From Pseudaeromonas sp038247115 (GTDB lineage Bacteria > Pseudomonadota > Gammaproteobacteria > Enterobacterales > Aeromonadaceae), in contig JBBRVG010000024.1 in assembly GCA_038247115.1 (NCBI GenBank), positions 1 through 47,368 of the forward strand: a stretch of DNA of 47,368 bases, in the 5' to 3' direction. The notes under the pieces are model-generated. The model was not told where the DNA came from and ran no database searches. It saw only the letters and a list, made by a program, of their open reading frames with translations. The position numbers and the translations under genes are program-made. Of the stretch, positions 8,178-15,614 are shown one piece after another (the stretch's first letter is position 1; each line of letters starts with the position of its first letter).

Positions 8178-9902
8178 ATGCCCCATTCCCTTCCCCTGAT
8201 CACCACGCTGGTGGGATCACTCGTTCTGGCCTTTATCTTCGGCATGCTGGCTCATCGCCTACGACTATCGCCCATGGTGGGTTACCTGATTGCCGGAGTA
8301 CTCTGCGGTCCCTTCACTCCAGGCTATGTCGCCGATGGCGAAATAGCGCCCGAGCTGGCTGAACTCGGGGTGATCCTGCTGATGTTTGGCGTCGGGCTGC
8401 ACTTTTCACTCCAGGATCTGATGGCCGTCAAACGCATTGCCGTACCCGGCGCTATTGGTCAGATTGCCATCGCCACCCTGCTGGGGGTCGGTTTGGCCAG
8501 TCTGCTCGGCTGGCCCCTGCTGGCGGCCAGCGTCTTCGGCCTCTCCTTGTCGGTGGCCAGTACCGTGGTACTGCTGCGTGCCCTGGAGGCGCGCAACATG
8601 CTGGAGTCGCCGGAGGGTAAGATTGCGGTAGGCTGGCTGATTGTCGAGGATCTGGTGATGGTCTTGGCACTGGTCCTGCTGCCGTTGCTGGCCAATCTGA
8701 CCGGCGATGAGGCTCAATCCCCGACCCTGTCCCATCTGCTCGGCGAGGTGCTGCTGACGCTGGGCAAGGTCGCCACCTTTATCATCCTGATGATAGTGGT
8801 GGGTCGTCGCCTGATCCCCTGGATACTGGCGCGCAGCGCTGCCACCGGCTCGCGGGAACTGTTCACCCTCGCCGTGCTGGCCATAGCCCTGGGGATCGCC
8901 TTCGGTGCCGTGAAGCTGTTTGATGTCTCCTTTGCTCTGGGCGCCTTCTTTGCCGGCATAGTCCTCAACGGCTCCGAGCTCAGCCACAAGGCGGCCAATG
9001 ATTCGCTGCCGCTGCGCGATGCCTTTGCGGTGCTATTTTTTGTCTCGGTGGGCATGCTGTTCAATCCGGCCATACTGCTCTCCAATCCGCTGGCCGTCAT
9101 CGCCACCTTACTGATCATAGTGCTGGGTAAATCCCTCGCTGCCTACGGCATAGTGCGGCTGTTCGGCCATGATCGCCGCACCGCCCTGACCATCTCCGCC
9201 AGCCTGGCGCAGATTGGTGAATTCTCCTTTATCTTGCTGGGGCTAGGTATCACCCTGGAGCTGCTGCCCACCCAGGCACGGGACATAGTGCTGGCGGGCG
9301 CCATTCTCTCCATCCTGATCAATCCGTTTCTGTTTGCCTGGCTGGATCGCCGCGCCAGCCAACCCCAGGAGCCGGACACCACGACCAGCGATACCCTGGG
9401 GCCACCCGGCCCCGAAGCCATGCCGGAGGTGGATATTCCGCTGCAGTCGAACGACCATGTGATCCTGGTCGGCGGCGGCCGGATCGGCAGCCTGGTCGCC
9501 CAACGCCTGCAGCAGAACGAGATCCCGCTGGTCATCGTCGAGCTGGATGCCCAGCAAACCGGACGCCTGCGGGCTCAGGGGCATACCGTCATCCGCGGCA
9601 ATGCGGTGTTACCGGACACCCTGAACCAGGCAGGAATTGGCCAGGCGAGAGCCCTGATTGTGGCCATCCCCAACAGCTTCGAGGCGGGTGAGATCATCGC
9701 CAGCCAACGGGCTGGCAACTCGTTGCCCATACTGGCCTGCGCCTATCTGGGTGAAGAGGTAGCCTGGCTGGAGAAGCAGGGTGCCAGTCAGGTGGTCAAT
9801 GGCGCCGCCGAGATTGCTAGCCGGCTGATCAGTCTGCTCCCCGTGGCAACTCCCGATTCGACGCCGGATTCGACACCGGACGATAGCCCTCGGGCGGCAT
9901 AA
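8178..9902 (+). CDS. ybaL: YbaL, KefC-family cation:proton antiporter with RCK domain
   Basis: A 574-residue inner-membrane antiporter. The first ~390 residues carry about a dozen transmembrane helices of the CPA2 monovalent cation/H+ exchanger fold; the opening LITTLVGSLVLAFIFGML and AELGVILLMFGVGLHFSL match E. coli YbaL closely. A Rossmann-type RCK/TrkA-N domain follows, ~425-545, with nucleotide motif ILVGGGRIGS. The tail ends in a short TPDS-type repeat. Unlike KefB/KefC no ancillary KefF/KefG gene is adjacent. The exported ion (K+ or Na+) is not determinable. AGGTGAGCT precedes the ATG. The 247 bp upstream hold no other gene. Confidence 0.93.
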   Translation: MPHSLPLITTLVGSLVLAFIFGMLAHRLRLSPMVGYLIAGVLCGPFTPGYVADGEIAPELAELGVILLMFGVGLHFSLQDLMAVKRIAVPGAIGQIAIATLLGVGLASLLGWPLLAASVFGLSLSVASTVVLLRALEARNMLESPEGKIAVGWLIVEDLVMVLALVLLPLLANLTGDEAQSPTLSHLLGEVLLTLGKVATFIILMIVVGRRLIPWILARSAATGSRELFTLAVLAIALGIAFGAVKLFDVSFALGAFFAGIVLNGSELSHKAANDSLPLRDAFAVLFFVSVGMLFNPAILLSNPLAVIATLLIIVLGKSLAAYGIVRLFGHDRRTALTISASLAQIGEFSFILLGLGITLELLPTQARDIVLAGAILSILINPFLFAWLDRRASQPQEPDTTTSDTLGPPGPEAMPEVDIPLQSNDHVILVGGGRIGSLVAQRLQQNEIPLVIVELDAQQTGRLRAQGHTVIRGNAVLPDTLNQAGIGQARALIVAIPNSFEAGEIIASQRAGNSLPILACAYLGEEVAWLEKQGASQVVNGAAEIASRLISLLPVATPDSTPDSTPDDSPRAA

Positions 9903-9938
9903 AAAATCGCCCACCGCCTCGGGCGCGGCAGAATCACA

Positions 9939-9968
9939 TTGACAAGCATTGGCTGAAACGGGTTTAAT
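9939..9968 (+). promoter_or_regulatory. tRNA-Phe promoter
   Basis: TTGACA (9939-9944), an 18-base spacer, then TTTAAT (9963-9968), followed by a GC-rich discriminator (GCGCGCC) just before the tRNA. This is a textbook stable-RNA sigma-70 promoter; the GC discriminator is typical of stringent control. Confidence 0.8.
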
Positions 9969-9977
9969 GCGCGCCAC

Positions 9978-10053
9978 GCCCGGATAGCTCAGTCGGTAGA
10001 GCAGCGGATTGAAAATCCGCGTGTCCTTGGTTCGATTCCGAGTCCGGGCACCA
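9978..10053 (+). tRNA. pheT: tRNA-Phe (GAA)
   Basis: A 76-nt cloverleaf with acceptor arms GCCCGGA / TCCGGGC, D-loop AGCTCAGTCGGTAGAGC, anticodon stem-loop GGATTGAAAATCC giving anticodon GAA, T-arm TTCGATTC and an encoded CCA end. It is flanked by its own promoter and a U-tailed terminator, so it is a single-gene unit. An AT-rich accessory stretch begins directly downstream. Confidence 0.97.
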
Positions 10054-10059
10054 CATACA

Positions 10060-10091
10060 AAAAAGGCCTCACAGCAATGTGAGGCCTTTTT
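10060..10091 (+). terminator. Rho-independent terminator of tRNA-Phe
   Basis: AAAAAGGCCTCACA, loop GCAA, TGTGAGGCCTTTTT. A 9-bp GC-containing stem is extended by A/T pairs and ends in five T. The A-tract on the other side would also let it work on the minus strand. Confidence 0.92.
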
Positions 10092-10116
10092 GCTATGGGC
10101 GCCGGGTCGAAATCTG

Positions 10117-10137
10117 GCTGGCTTCGATCGAGCCAGC
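10117..10137. repeat. 7-bp-arm palindrome upstream of repeat copy A
   Basis: GCTGGCT, TCGATCG, AGCCAGC: a perfect inverted repeat just past the tRNA terminator and before the decayed repeat at 10156. No T tract follows. Function unknown; possibly a residue of the boundary of the accessory stretch. Confidence 0.45.
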
Positions 10138-10155
10138 AAAGCGAAAATAATCGCA

Positions 10156-10232
10156 GACTAAAGCCACTCAACTGGCAACATCTGCTGCTCCGGTCTGAAC
10201 TGTTATTAAATCGGTCAAGGCCCCGAAGATGA
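10156..10232 (+). pseudogene. Direct repeat copy A: decayed start of an unidentified gene
   Basis: About 77 bp that align base for base with 11921-11997 on the same strand; similarity also reaches ~15 bp upstream (GAAAATAATCGCAG against GAAAATCATCATG). Read in the frame of copy B it gives TKATQLATSAAPV, stop, TVIKSVKAPKM. The start ATG is lost and a Trp codon (TGG) has become TGA. Each copy is broken at a different place, as expected if both derive from one coding sequence starting MTKATQ. The parent protein is not recognised. With copy B it brackets the ABM/ACT/ArsR unit. Confidence 0.6.
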
Positions 10233-10255
10233 GCACTAGGGCCAAGTCCATTGTT

Positions 10256-10957
10256 TTATATATGTAGTTTGAATAGCTTTCCAAACATTCTCTTCCCACT
10301 CGCGGTAATAGCAACCTCCCTAAACCCAATATTTTTTGTTAACCATCCTTTTTGTTCACAATGAGTCAAAAAGGCAGCTCCTGCCTCACCGCCAAGATGA
10401 AAGCGCCGTTCACTCCAGTCAAGGCAACCGCAACATTCTTTACGTCGAGAATTTGGATTAATCGAAATGCCTAACTCCATAAATTGTTTTTTTCCTAATG
10501 GCATCATCGATACTCCATCTGGAGTCATCCAGCCTTCAGAAATCATAAAATCATAGATATTGACAGCAACCTCACCTGCTAAATGATCATAACAAGTCCG
10601 AGCAATTCGTAATGAGGAAGGAGTACTGATTCTAGCTGATGATGTTGAACGCCATGATATGCCCATCATATTTTCAATAAGCCCAGCAATATCTGTTCCT
10701 GTCAGACGGTAATAGCGATGACGTCCCTGCGATAGGCAGGTAATCAGGCCCTCATTGACCAGTCGAGAAAGATGTGCGCTGGCAGTTGATGCCGCTATAT
10801 CTGCGACCACGCTTAACTCAGTCGCAGTCCATGCGCGTCCATCCATCAACGAGCAGAGCATTTTTATGCGGGAAAGATCCGACATGGCAGCCGCCAAAGC
10901 TGCCATTGTGCGTTCTAAGTCATCAGAACTATCTGTTGAATTATTATTTTTTAACAT
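10256..10957 (-). CDS. ArsR-type winged-helix transcriptional regulator
   Basis: A 233-residue regulator. The N-terminal half is an ArsR/SmtB-like winged HTH (SRIKMLCSLMDGRAWTATEL, then ASTASAHLSRLVNEGLI and the wing QGRHRYYRLTG). The C-terminal half has the RTCYDHLAGE and CLDWSERRFHLGG elements found in a long-form ArsR subgroup. The cysteines (CYDHL, ECCGCLDW) might sense a metal or thiol-reactive compound; that is inference. The ATG at 10957 follows the upstream ACT-protein stop by one base (TAA A ATG), so it is co-translated with that gene. It is the last gene of a three-gene unit and is AT-richer than the flanking chromosome. Confidence 0.85.
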   Translation of the reverse strand: MLKNNNSTDSSDDLERTMAALAAAMSDLSRIKMLCSLMDGRAWTATELSVVADIAASTASAHLSRLVNEGLITCLSQGRHRYYRLTGTDIAGLIENMMGISWRSTSSARISTPSSLRIARTCYDHLAGEVAVNIYDFMISEGWMTPDGVSMMPLGKKQFMELGISINPNSRRKECCGCLDWSERRFHLGGEAGAAFLTHCEQKGWLTKNIGFREVAITASGKRMFGKLFKLHI

Positions 10958-10958
10958 T

Positions 10959-11351
10959 TTACTCAGGCACCGCAGCCCATTTCGCTGTCGCTTTAGCGGC
11001 AAGAGTATCATGGTCGGTCACAAGGATCAGGTGGTTTGCATGGTCGCTGTATTGGCACAGTATATTAATACCATTTTCAGCCAGTGCTGAGGCTATTTCT
11101 CCCAACTCTCCGGGCCGCTCTTGCTTCAGTTTTCGGATTAATGGGCTGCATACTCTTTCAACCATAAATCCAGCTTTTTCAAGCACAGTTTTGGCCACAT
11201 CACCATTCTCAACAAGAAAGTGAGCATGTGCTTTGTCAGCGACAGTAAATACTCCCCCTCCCTCAAGACCAATACCATTCATCCCTAAAACGGTCCCAAG
11301 TGTCGCTAGTTCACCTGGGGCATTATTCAAAATGACATGGATATCATACAT
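10959..11351 (-). CDS. Double-ACT-domain amino-acid-binding protein
   Basis: A 130-residue protein made of two ACT-like halves: MYDIHVILNNAPGELATLGT (1-20) and KQERPGELGEIASALAENGI (~75-94). The repeated PGEL element is the typical ligand-binding turn of ACT domains. No catalytic domain is attached, so it probably works as a small-molecule sensor or partner. The ATG at 11351 has a GAGG-containing leader and overlaps the upstream ABM gene by 8 bp. It sits between an ABM monooxygenase and an ArsR regulator in a tight operon. Family fit is good; the ligand is unknown. Confidence 0.8.
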   Translation of the reverse strand: MYDIHVILNNAPGELATLGTVLGMNGIGLEGGGVFTVADKAHAHFLVENGDVAKTVLEKAGFMVERVCSPLIRKLKQERPGELGEIASALAENGINILCQYSDHANHLILVTDHDTLAAKATAKWAAVPE

Positions 11352-11667
11352 CTGTCTTACCTCTGTTTTCTGATGAATAGTCTCTGAGCACATGGGCAAT
11401 GCGAATACGATAAAAGGAAAATATATTTTTTTGCCCTTCTGCCTGCGCAGCCTTATGTAGCACATTTTTTTTCCAGAGCAATACGGCCTCCTCATCTCGC
11501 CACCAAGACAATGATAATATTTTTCCGGAAACAGTCAGACTCTGAAAGCGCTCTATATCAACAAAGCCATCAATATCGGCTAGTAACGGTTTCAATTCAG
11601 CAGCAAGCTGTAAATAACGAGCTTGTTGTGTTGGGACAACATCGGCTTCAAAAAGCACTGCAATCAC
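11344..11667 (-). CDS. Antibiotic-biosynthesis-monooxygenase (ABM) domain protein
   Basis: A 107-residue protein of the dimeric alpha+beta barrel ABM fold: MIAVLFEADVVPTQQARYLQ, then ADIDGFVDIERFQSL and LSLSWWRDEEAVLLWK, the strand-helix-strand pattern with a conserved Trp. Such small proteins act as heme-degrading or quinone-type monooxygenases or as stress-linked barrels; sequence alone does not choose. It is the first gene of the ABM/ACT/ArsR operon, ahead of a gene-poor AT-rich region. A second, unrelated-looking ABM protein lies at 12300-12611. Confidence 0.8.
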   Translation of the reverse strand: MIAVLFEADVVPTQQARYLQLAAELKPLLADIDGFVDIERFQSLTVSGKILSLSWWRDEEAVLLWKKNVLHKAAQAEGQKNIFSFYRIRIAHVLRDYSSENRGKTDV

Positions 11668-12102
11668 ATTATTACCCTCTCAGTATTAGATACTGATGCA
11701 ACTCTACTGTGTTCAATACCAAACACTTCGGTGGCGGGCGAAATATGGATACTGCCTCCTTATACACACATACATTTCTTAGACACATAACTCCCTAGCC
11801 AACTAAGGCCAGGGAGTAACCAGCTGTGCCATTGCCTCGTTAGGCAGTCACATCCATCAAGGTCATCGCAGCAAAGCGGCTGACTTCTTCAAGTAATCCA
11901 TTCACAAGGAAAATCATCATGACTAAAGCCACTTAACCGGCAGCGTCGACTGCTCCGGTCTGGACTGTTATTAAATCAGCCAAGCCCCCGAAGATCAGGG
12001 TGACAGCATGAGTGCGTGTTATTTGCCCCCCCCTTGGTTACTCTCCCATGTTGAATGAGATAAGCGGTGAAAGATGTTCAACTTACCTTCAATTGCTGAG
12101 TT
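11668..12102. other. Gene-poor stretch upstream of the ABM operon, containing repeat copy B
   Basis: 435 bp with no convincing gene. It is AT-rich and should contain the minus-strand promoter of the ABM/ACT/ArsR operon, but no clear -35/-10 pair can be chosen. At 11906-11997 it carries an AAGGA site, an ATG and the decayed gene start described as copy B. Confidence 0.6.
11921..11997 (+). pseudogene. Direct repeat copy B: decayed start of an unidentified gene
   Basis: Matches copy A at 10156. It keeps a good leader (AAGGAAAATCATC) and an ATG at 11918, giving MTKAT and then TAA where copy A has CAA (Gln). Beyond the stop the frame stays open as PAASTAPVWTVIKSAKPPKI. Copy A has the Gln but a stop at the Trp. 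The simplest reading is a duplicated 5' end of one gene, both copies since inactivated. The two direct repeats are 1.77 kb apart and bracket the ABM/ACT/ArsR unit. Confidence 0.6.
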
Positions 12103-12303
12103 TTAAATGAACTGTTTTCGCTCATAAAAAATTCGTGCTCTCACGCTGGGGCGCCTCTGGTTGTAAAACTGGATCCAGTCGCTCATCACTCGGCTGGCAT
12201 GTTGTAATGTTTCGAACTTCTGCCGGTGCGCGCATTGCTCTTTCAGTGTTCGGATCACACGCTCAACCATGCCGTTTTGCTCTGGCATGTAGGGCGTAAT
12301 CAG
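12103..12303 (-). pseudogene. IS3-family transposase (OrfB) C-terminal remnant
   Basis: Reads ITPYMPEQNGMVERVIRTLK and continues to SDWIQFYNQRRP, which is the end of the rve/DDE integrase core of IS3-type OrfB, including the last catalytic Glu region (NGMVERVIRTLKE). After NQRRP the sequence departs from the family (expected HQAL...) and stops within 15 codons. The upstream ~200 residues and OrfA are missing, and no terminal inverted repeats are visible. It is a dead fragment marking past insertion and deletion. Its upstream end abuts the 3' end of the ABM gene at 12300. Confidence 0.85.
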
Positions 12304-12611
12304 AGTGGCGTCACTGTATCGACGGTATGTTGAAACACATAAGGATCAGAGAGCAGTTCGAACTGTTCGTCATCCGGGTAAGTGACTGCAACGTGATAGC
12401 TTTCTCCGGCAAATGCTTTAACCGCATTGATATCTTCCCAGTAGGTGGCTAGAAAGAAGTGCTCCCATGTACCCTGTGTTTCCCTGCGAACAAATGCTCC
12501 ACAGTTTCCGCCAATACTCTTGGCATGATCGATACCGGTTTTCTGCAGGTGTTTTGCAAATCCGTCTGCGTGCTCAAGTGGCACACAACCATGCCATGTT
12601 CGAACAATCAT
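12300..12611 (-). CDS. Second ABM-domain protein, 3' end fused to IS remnant
   Basis: A 103-residue protein starting MIVRTWHGCVPLEHADGFAK, with the central WEHFFLATYWEDINAVKAFAG motif typical of ABM barrel proteins annotated as antibiotic-biosynthesis monooxygenases. GGGGAG precedes the ATG by 6 bases. Its stop codon lies in bases shared with the IS3 fragment, so the last few residues (TVTPL) may be insertion-derived and the native C-terminus may be lost. The core domain appears complete. The activity is unknown. Confidence 0.78.
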   Translation of the reverse strand: MIVRTWHGCVPLEHADGFAKHLQKTGIDHAKSIGGNCGAFVRRETQGTWEHFFLATYWEDINAVKAFAGESYHVAVTYPDDEQFELLSDPYVFQHTVDTVTPL

Positions 12612-12682
12612 AGTAACTCCCCAGTGTTGGTTGTTTATCGAATAGATGGTAGCGAGTCTGCTGATGTCATTACCACAAGTAA

Positions 12683-13174
12683 TTAGTTCGGCGTGCTTTC
12701 GCTAACCAAACGAACGGCTAATGAAAAACCACTCGAGTGTGCATCGACATAACCATGCAACAGATCGATGTAATAATAAAAGTTCTGAATATCCTCAACT
12801 TGCGTTGAGCTCCAATATGGAGCTGAGTTTTCTCCCATGTCACGTATATCTGAAAGGGTATGTTTAGTCGGCTCACCAGTACAGGGATTAGTGAGTAATG
12901 AATAAAGTTCATCAATGGTGGGGAGGCGCCAGTGCTCCTCGCTTTTTATTGCTGTTTGAGTTGCCTCTGCTTGCGTCATGAGAATGGGTTCACCAATACA
13001 GACTTTTCCATTCCACATCATGCCTTCACTACAGCGGCGCCAAGTGAGATTGGTTTGATGATCTATCATTTTCTCATTATGAAAGGTAAAGCGCTTTGCC
13101 TCAGCAATACAGGATGCTGGAGCTGCAAATAAATTAAAGGATAATAATAATGGTAGGATTAACAATGTTTTCAT
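12683..13174 (-). CDS. Secreted DUF1566-domain protein
   Basis: A 163-residue protein with a clear signal peptide (MKTLLILPLLLSFNLFAAPA). The mature part shows the DUF1566 / Lcl C-terminal pattern: TNLTWRRCSEGMMWNG, then WRLPTIDELYSLL, APYWSST and FSLAVRLV. Six cysteines suggest disulfides and a periplasmic or surface location. DUF1566 proteins are widespread in Aeromonas and Vibrio and have no established biochemical function. It stands alone in the AT-rich accessory stretch. A 259-bp gene-free region follows upstream, containing a hairpin of CCCCC and GGGGG runs near 13290-13310. Confidence 0.82.
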   Translation of the reverse strand: MKTLLILPLLLSFNLFAAPASCIAEAKRFTFHNEKMIDHQTNLTWRRCSEGMMWNGKVCIGEPILMTQAEATQTAIKSEEHWRLPTIDELYSLLTNPCTGEPTKHTLSDIRDMGENSAPYWSSTQVEDIQNFYYYIDLLHGYVDAHSSGFSLAVRLVSESTPN

Positions 13175-13433
13175 AGACTATTCCCGCATCTATGGTAATT
13201 GACGTGAAAATATATGGCCGCATCGCTTTGATTTATATGAACGGGCCTGAGATTGACTATTTAACACAAGAATCACTGTTTATTATAAGCCCCCTTTCTT
13301 AATGGGGGGGGAGAGCTTGTGAAGCATAAATTTTTTAGTCGCAACTCCTAATTTAACGAGATTGAATCTCTCGTTACGAGAGCGATAACTATCAGCTATC
13401 AGATTTATTTGATTGAATATATTCATCGACTGA

Positions 13434-13751
13434 TTAATCGATACCGGGGGGCAAACCATCATAATTTAATTTAGACAAGGGAGATACATTCATAAAGCCC
13501 GATAGTGAGGTAGATTCGTCAAAATTGATGTGACCACTGCGCAGCAACTGATTAATGGTTTTTTGAAACTCTACTGGAGTGATATGAGTCAGGTCGCGCA
13601 TCGCCGCTAAAGATGAATTTTTTAGCCTCTGTTTCTGCATGCTGCCGAGCACATTGGCAAACGAAGTCTCAGGATTGGATGAAGTATTGTTGGTTATACT
13701 GCCGGACTGTAAATATTGTTTGCTTATTTCAGGTATTATGCGTGATGACAT
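13434..13751 (-). CDS. Unrecognised 105-residue protein
   Basis: Not recognised. It starts MSSRIIPEISKQYLQSGS, with AAGGA 8 bases before the ATG at 13751; an upstream in-frame start lacks a site. The protein is polar and Ser/Asn-rich with no signal peptide or membrane helix. Its middle (LAAMRDLTHITPVEFQKTIN) looks helical and the end (LSKLNYDGLPPGID) is extended. It lies 40 bp downstream of another unknown gene in the same direction, so the two probably form a unit. Good start signal and open frame support it as real. Confidence 0.65.
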   Translation of the reverse strand: MSSRIIPEISKQYLQSGSITNNTSSNPETSFANVLGSMQKQRLKNSSLAAMRDLTHITPVEFQKTINQLLRSGHINFDESTSLSGFMNVSPLSKLNYDGLPPGID

Positions 13752-13791
13752 TACTGATTCCTTCAGAAGTAGCAATAGATGGTAGCCGTTA

Positions 13792-14649
13792 TCAGTTGAT
13801 GGCGCCCCACAGCAGATCCAGTTTGGGTAACGAGCCGGAAAGTGAGCTGGTCAAATAGGTGTAGCTATAGGCCAATTTGATCTGGTGCTCATCTTTAAGG
13901 TGATACTCCCAGGTGCTTTTATCGGTCAGGTCAAACCGCTTGGGCGAAGCACTTATCAGACCACTGGTCGGTCGCCGGTCGTTGAGGATCAACTGCTTGG
14001 CAAGTTGGGTTGCAGCTTGGCGGGCCTGTTGCTCAAAGCCGTTGCGTTGCAGCAGAAAAATGGCTTGGGCATGGGTAATGGCATGCACCTTTTCACCGCT
14101 AAAGAAATAGCCGTCAGCATCCAGAAATACATCCTGGGTACTTTTTTGTACCGCTAGCATGCAGAGGTGCTCGATATCGACCAGCTTAATCTGTGGCTCG
14201 AAAGCTCGGTAATCGTCGATGCCGTAGTAGCGTGACCATTTATCGTCGGCGCAGTTTCGGATTAATCGTGCGATATTCTCGATCTGCATTTTGCTAGCTG
14301 TGATGCCGCCATTAATCACAGCATCAAGAAACAGCGAGCCATAGATAATGCCGTGACCGGAACGGCTCAGTTGCTGGCTATTCAGTTCAATGGCATCAAT
14401 CACAGGCGTGTAATCGTAACTGATGGAGCTGTCATCCACGCAAGCGAAGAAGGGCTGGTACCGCTCGAGCTGCCGCTGCAGGCACAACGAAAGAGCACTT
14501 GCCACCTCTGGACTTAATTGCCCACTGCGTAGCAATCCTGCACCGGCCAGCAGCGAAGCGCCGATATGGCCGTTAAACCAATTATTCTTATCAAGCGCGA
14601 CCACGCTGGTCATGGCTGTGATGCCCTGTGCTACAAATGCCCTCGTCAT
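13792..14649 (-). CDS. Unrecognised 285-residue protein, possibly alpha-helical toroid
   Basis: Not recognised. It starts MTRAFVAQGITAMTSVVALD with AAAGGAG 8 bases upstream (14649); the longer frame has no ribosome site. No signal peptide or membrane segment. The sequence is a series of amphipathic helices (ASLLAGAGLLRSGQLSPEVA, ALSLCLQRQLERY, HGIIYGSLFLDAVINGG, HAITHAQAIFLLQRNGFEQQ) ending in aromatic-rich YSYTYLTSSLSG. The alternating helices recall alpha/alpha-toroid enzymes, but no catalytic motif is identifiable. Neighbours (the small unknown gene downstream, a DMT exporter upstream) do not define a role. Confidence 0.7.
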   Translation of the reverse strand: MTRAFVAQGITAMTSVVALDKNNWFNGHIGASLLAGAGLLRSGQLSPEVASALSLCLQRQLERYQPFFACVDDSSISYDYTPVIDAIELNSQQLSRSGHGIIYGSLFLDAVINGGITASKMQIENIARLIRNCADDKWSRYYGIDDYRAFEPQIKLVDIEHLCMLAVQKSTQDVFLDADGYFFSGEKVHAITHAQAIFLLQRNGFEQQARQAATQLAKQLILNDRRPTSGLISASPKRFDLTDKSTWEYHLKDEHQIKLAYSYTYLTSSLSGSLPKLDLLWGAIN

Positions 14650-14701
14650 GTTGTCTACTCCTTTGCATATCATCATTCACATCCTGCTGGCTAATACAGT
14701 G

Positions 14702-15532
14702 TTAGCGGCGCCGCAGCGGCAATTTCATCAGCACCAGTGACAGCAGGATCAGGGCAATGCCGGACCACTGCATCGGGCCAAGCGTTTCACCCACCAGTAA
14801 GACCCCCAGACTCACTGCCACAATCGGGTTGGTCAGGGCCAGCATACTCATCACCTGCGCGCCCAGGCGCCGCAATCCCCACAGCCAAGCCCAGTAGGCT
14901 AGCGCCGTGTTGACCAACACCAGATATGCCAGTCCCGGCAGGGCATGAGCCGTGGGCAGCGGCATCGGGCCGGCCAGCGTCCAGGCAATCGGGATCAGCA
15001 TCAAGCCACCTAGCAGCAGTTGCCAACCGGTGAGGGAGAGCAGGTCACCGACGCTCCAGCTTTGCATCCAGCGCGCCGAGAGCCCGATCAGCAGCGCTGC
15101 CCCAAGCGCGGCGGCCACGCCAACCGGATCGAGACGCGCCGAGGGGTTAAGCAGCAGCAACACTCCGCACGAACCGAGCAAGGCCAGCAGCAGCCAGCGC
15201 AGTGTCGGTCGCGCACCATCGATCAACCAGGCAAGCAGCAACAAGATGAGTGGCAAAGTGGCGCCCAACGTGCCAGCCACCGCTCCTGGGAGCCGATAGG
15301 CGCCGATAAAGAGCAGGGTAAAAAAAGCGGCAATATTGCAAAAAGCCAGCAGCAACAACTTACGCCACGCCAGATCCGGCAGTCGCGGTCGCAGCAGCAC
15401 CAACAACAGACCAGCCGGCAATGCCCGCCAGCAGGCCACCCAGAAAGGAGAGAGACCTTCCAAGCTGAGGCTGACCAGTGCGTAGGTGCTGCCCCAGGTG
15501 AGCGGGGCTATCAGGGCGATCAGGTATGGCAT
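14702..15532 (-). CDS. EamA/DMT-family transporter (RhaT/YedA type)
   Basis: A 276-residue inner-membrane exporter with ten hydrophobic helices in two EamA repeats. It starts MPYLIALIAPLTWGSTYALV; the TWGSTYALV element in helix 1 and NPIVAVSLGVLLVGE near the C-terminus are characteristic of the family. Substrates of such proteins are amino acids, metabolites or drugs; this one cannot be specified. It is divergent from a MarR-type gene, which probably represses it. The basic C-terminus (KLPLRRR) fits a cytoplasmic end. Start chosen at 15532; the upstream frame overlaps the regulator's operator region. Confidence 0.9.
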   Translation of the reverse strand: MPYLIALIAPLTWGSTYALVSLSLEGLSPFWVACWRALPAGLLLVLLRPRLPDLAWRKLLLLAFCNIAAFFTLLFIGAYRLPGAVAGTLGATLPLILLLLAWLIDGARPTLRWLLLALLGSCGVLLLLNPSARLDPVGVAAALGAALLIGLSARWMQSWSVGDLLSLTGWQLLLGGLMLIPIAWTLAGPMPLPTAHALPGLAYLVLVNTALAYWAWLWGLRRLGAQVMSMLALTNPIVAVSLGVLLVGETLGPMQWSGIALILLSLVLMKLPLRRR

Positions 15533-15548
15533 ATGTCTCTTTGTGAAG

Positions 15549-15612
15549 TATCTTTGCATGAAGATAAATTAACGTGAAACTGGTATATCATCAAGTATCT
15601 TTTTATCAAGAC
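15549..15612. promoter_or_regulatory. Candidate MarR operators between exporter and marR
   Basis: TATCTT, six bases, AAGATA (15549-15566) is an inverted repeat of MarR operator size. About 30 bp on, ATCAAGTATCTTTTTATCAAG contains related TATCTT and repeated ATCAAG elements. Both lie between the divergent starts. Binding is inferred. Confidence 0.5.
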
Positions 15613-15614
15613 AT

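Noticed and set aside
9978..14700. Prophage or integrase-type island at tRNA-Phe
   Set aside because: No integrase, phage genes or second copy of the tRNA 3' end were found, so only an eroded accessory stretch is claimed.
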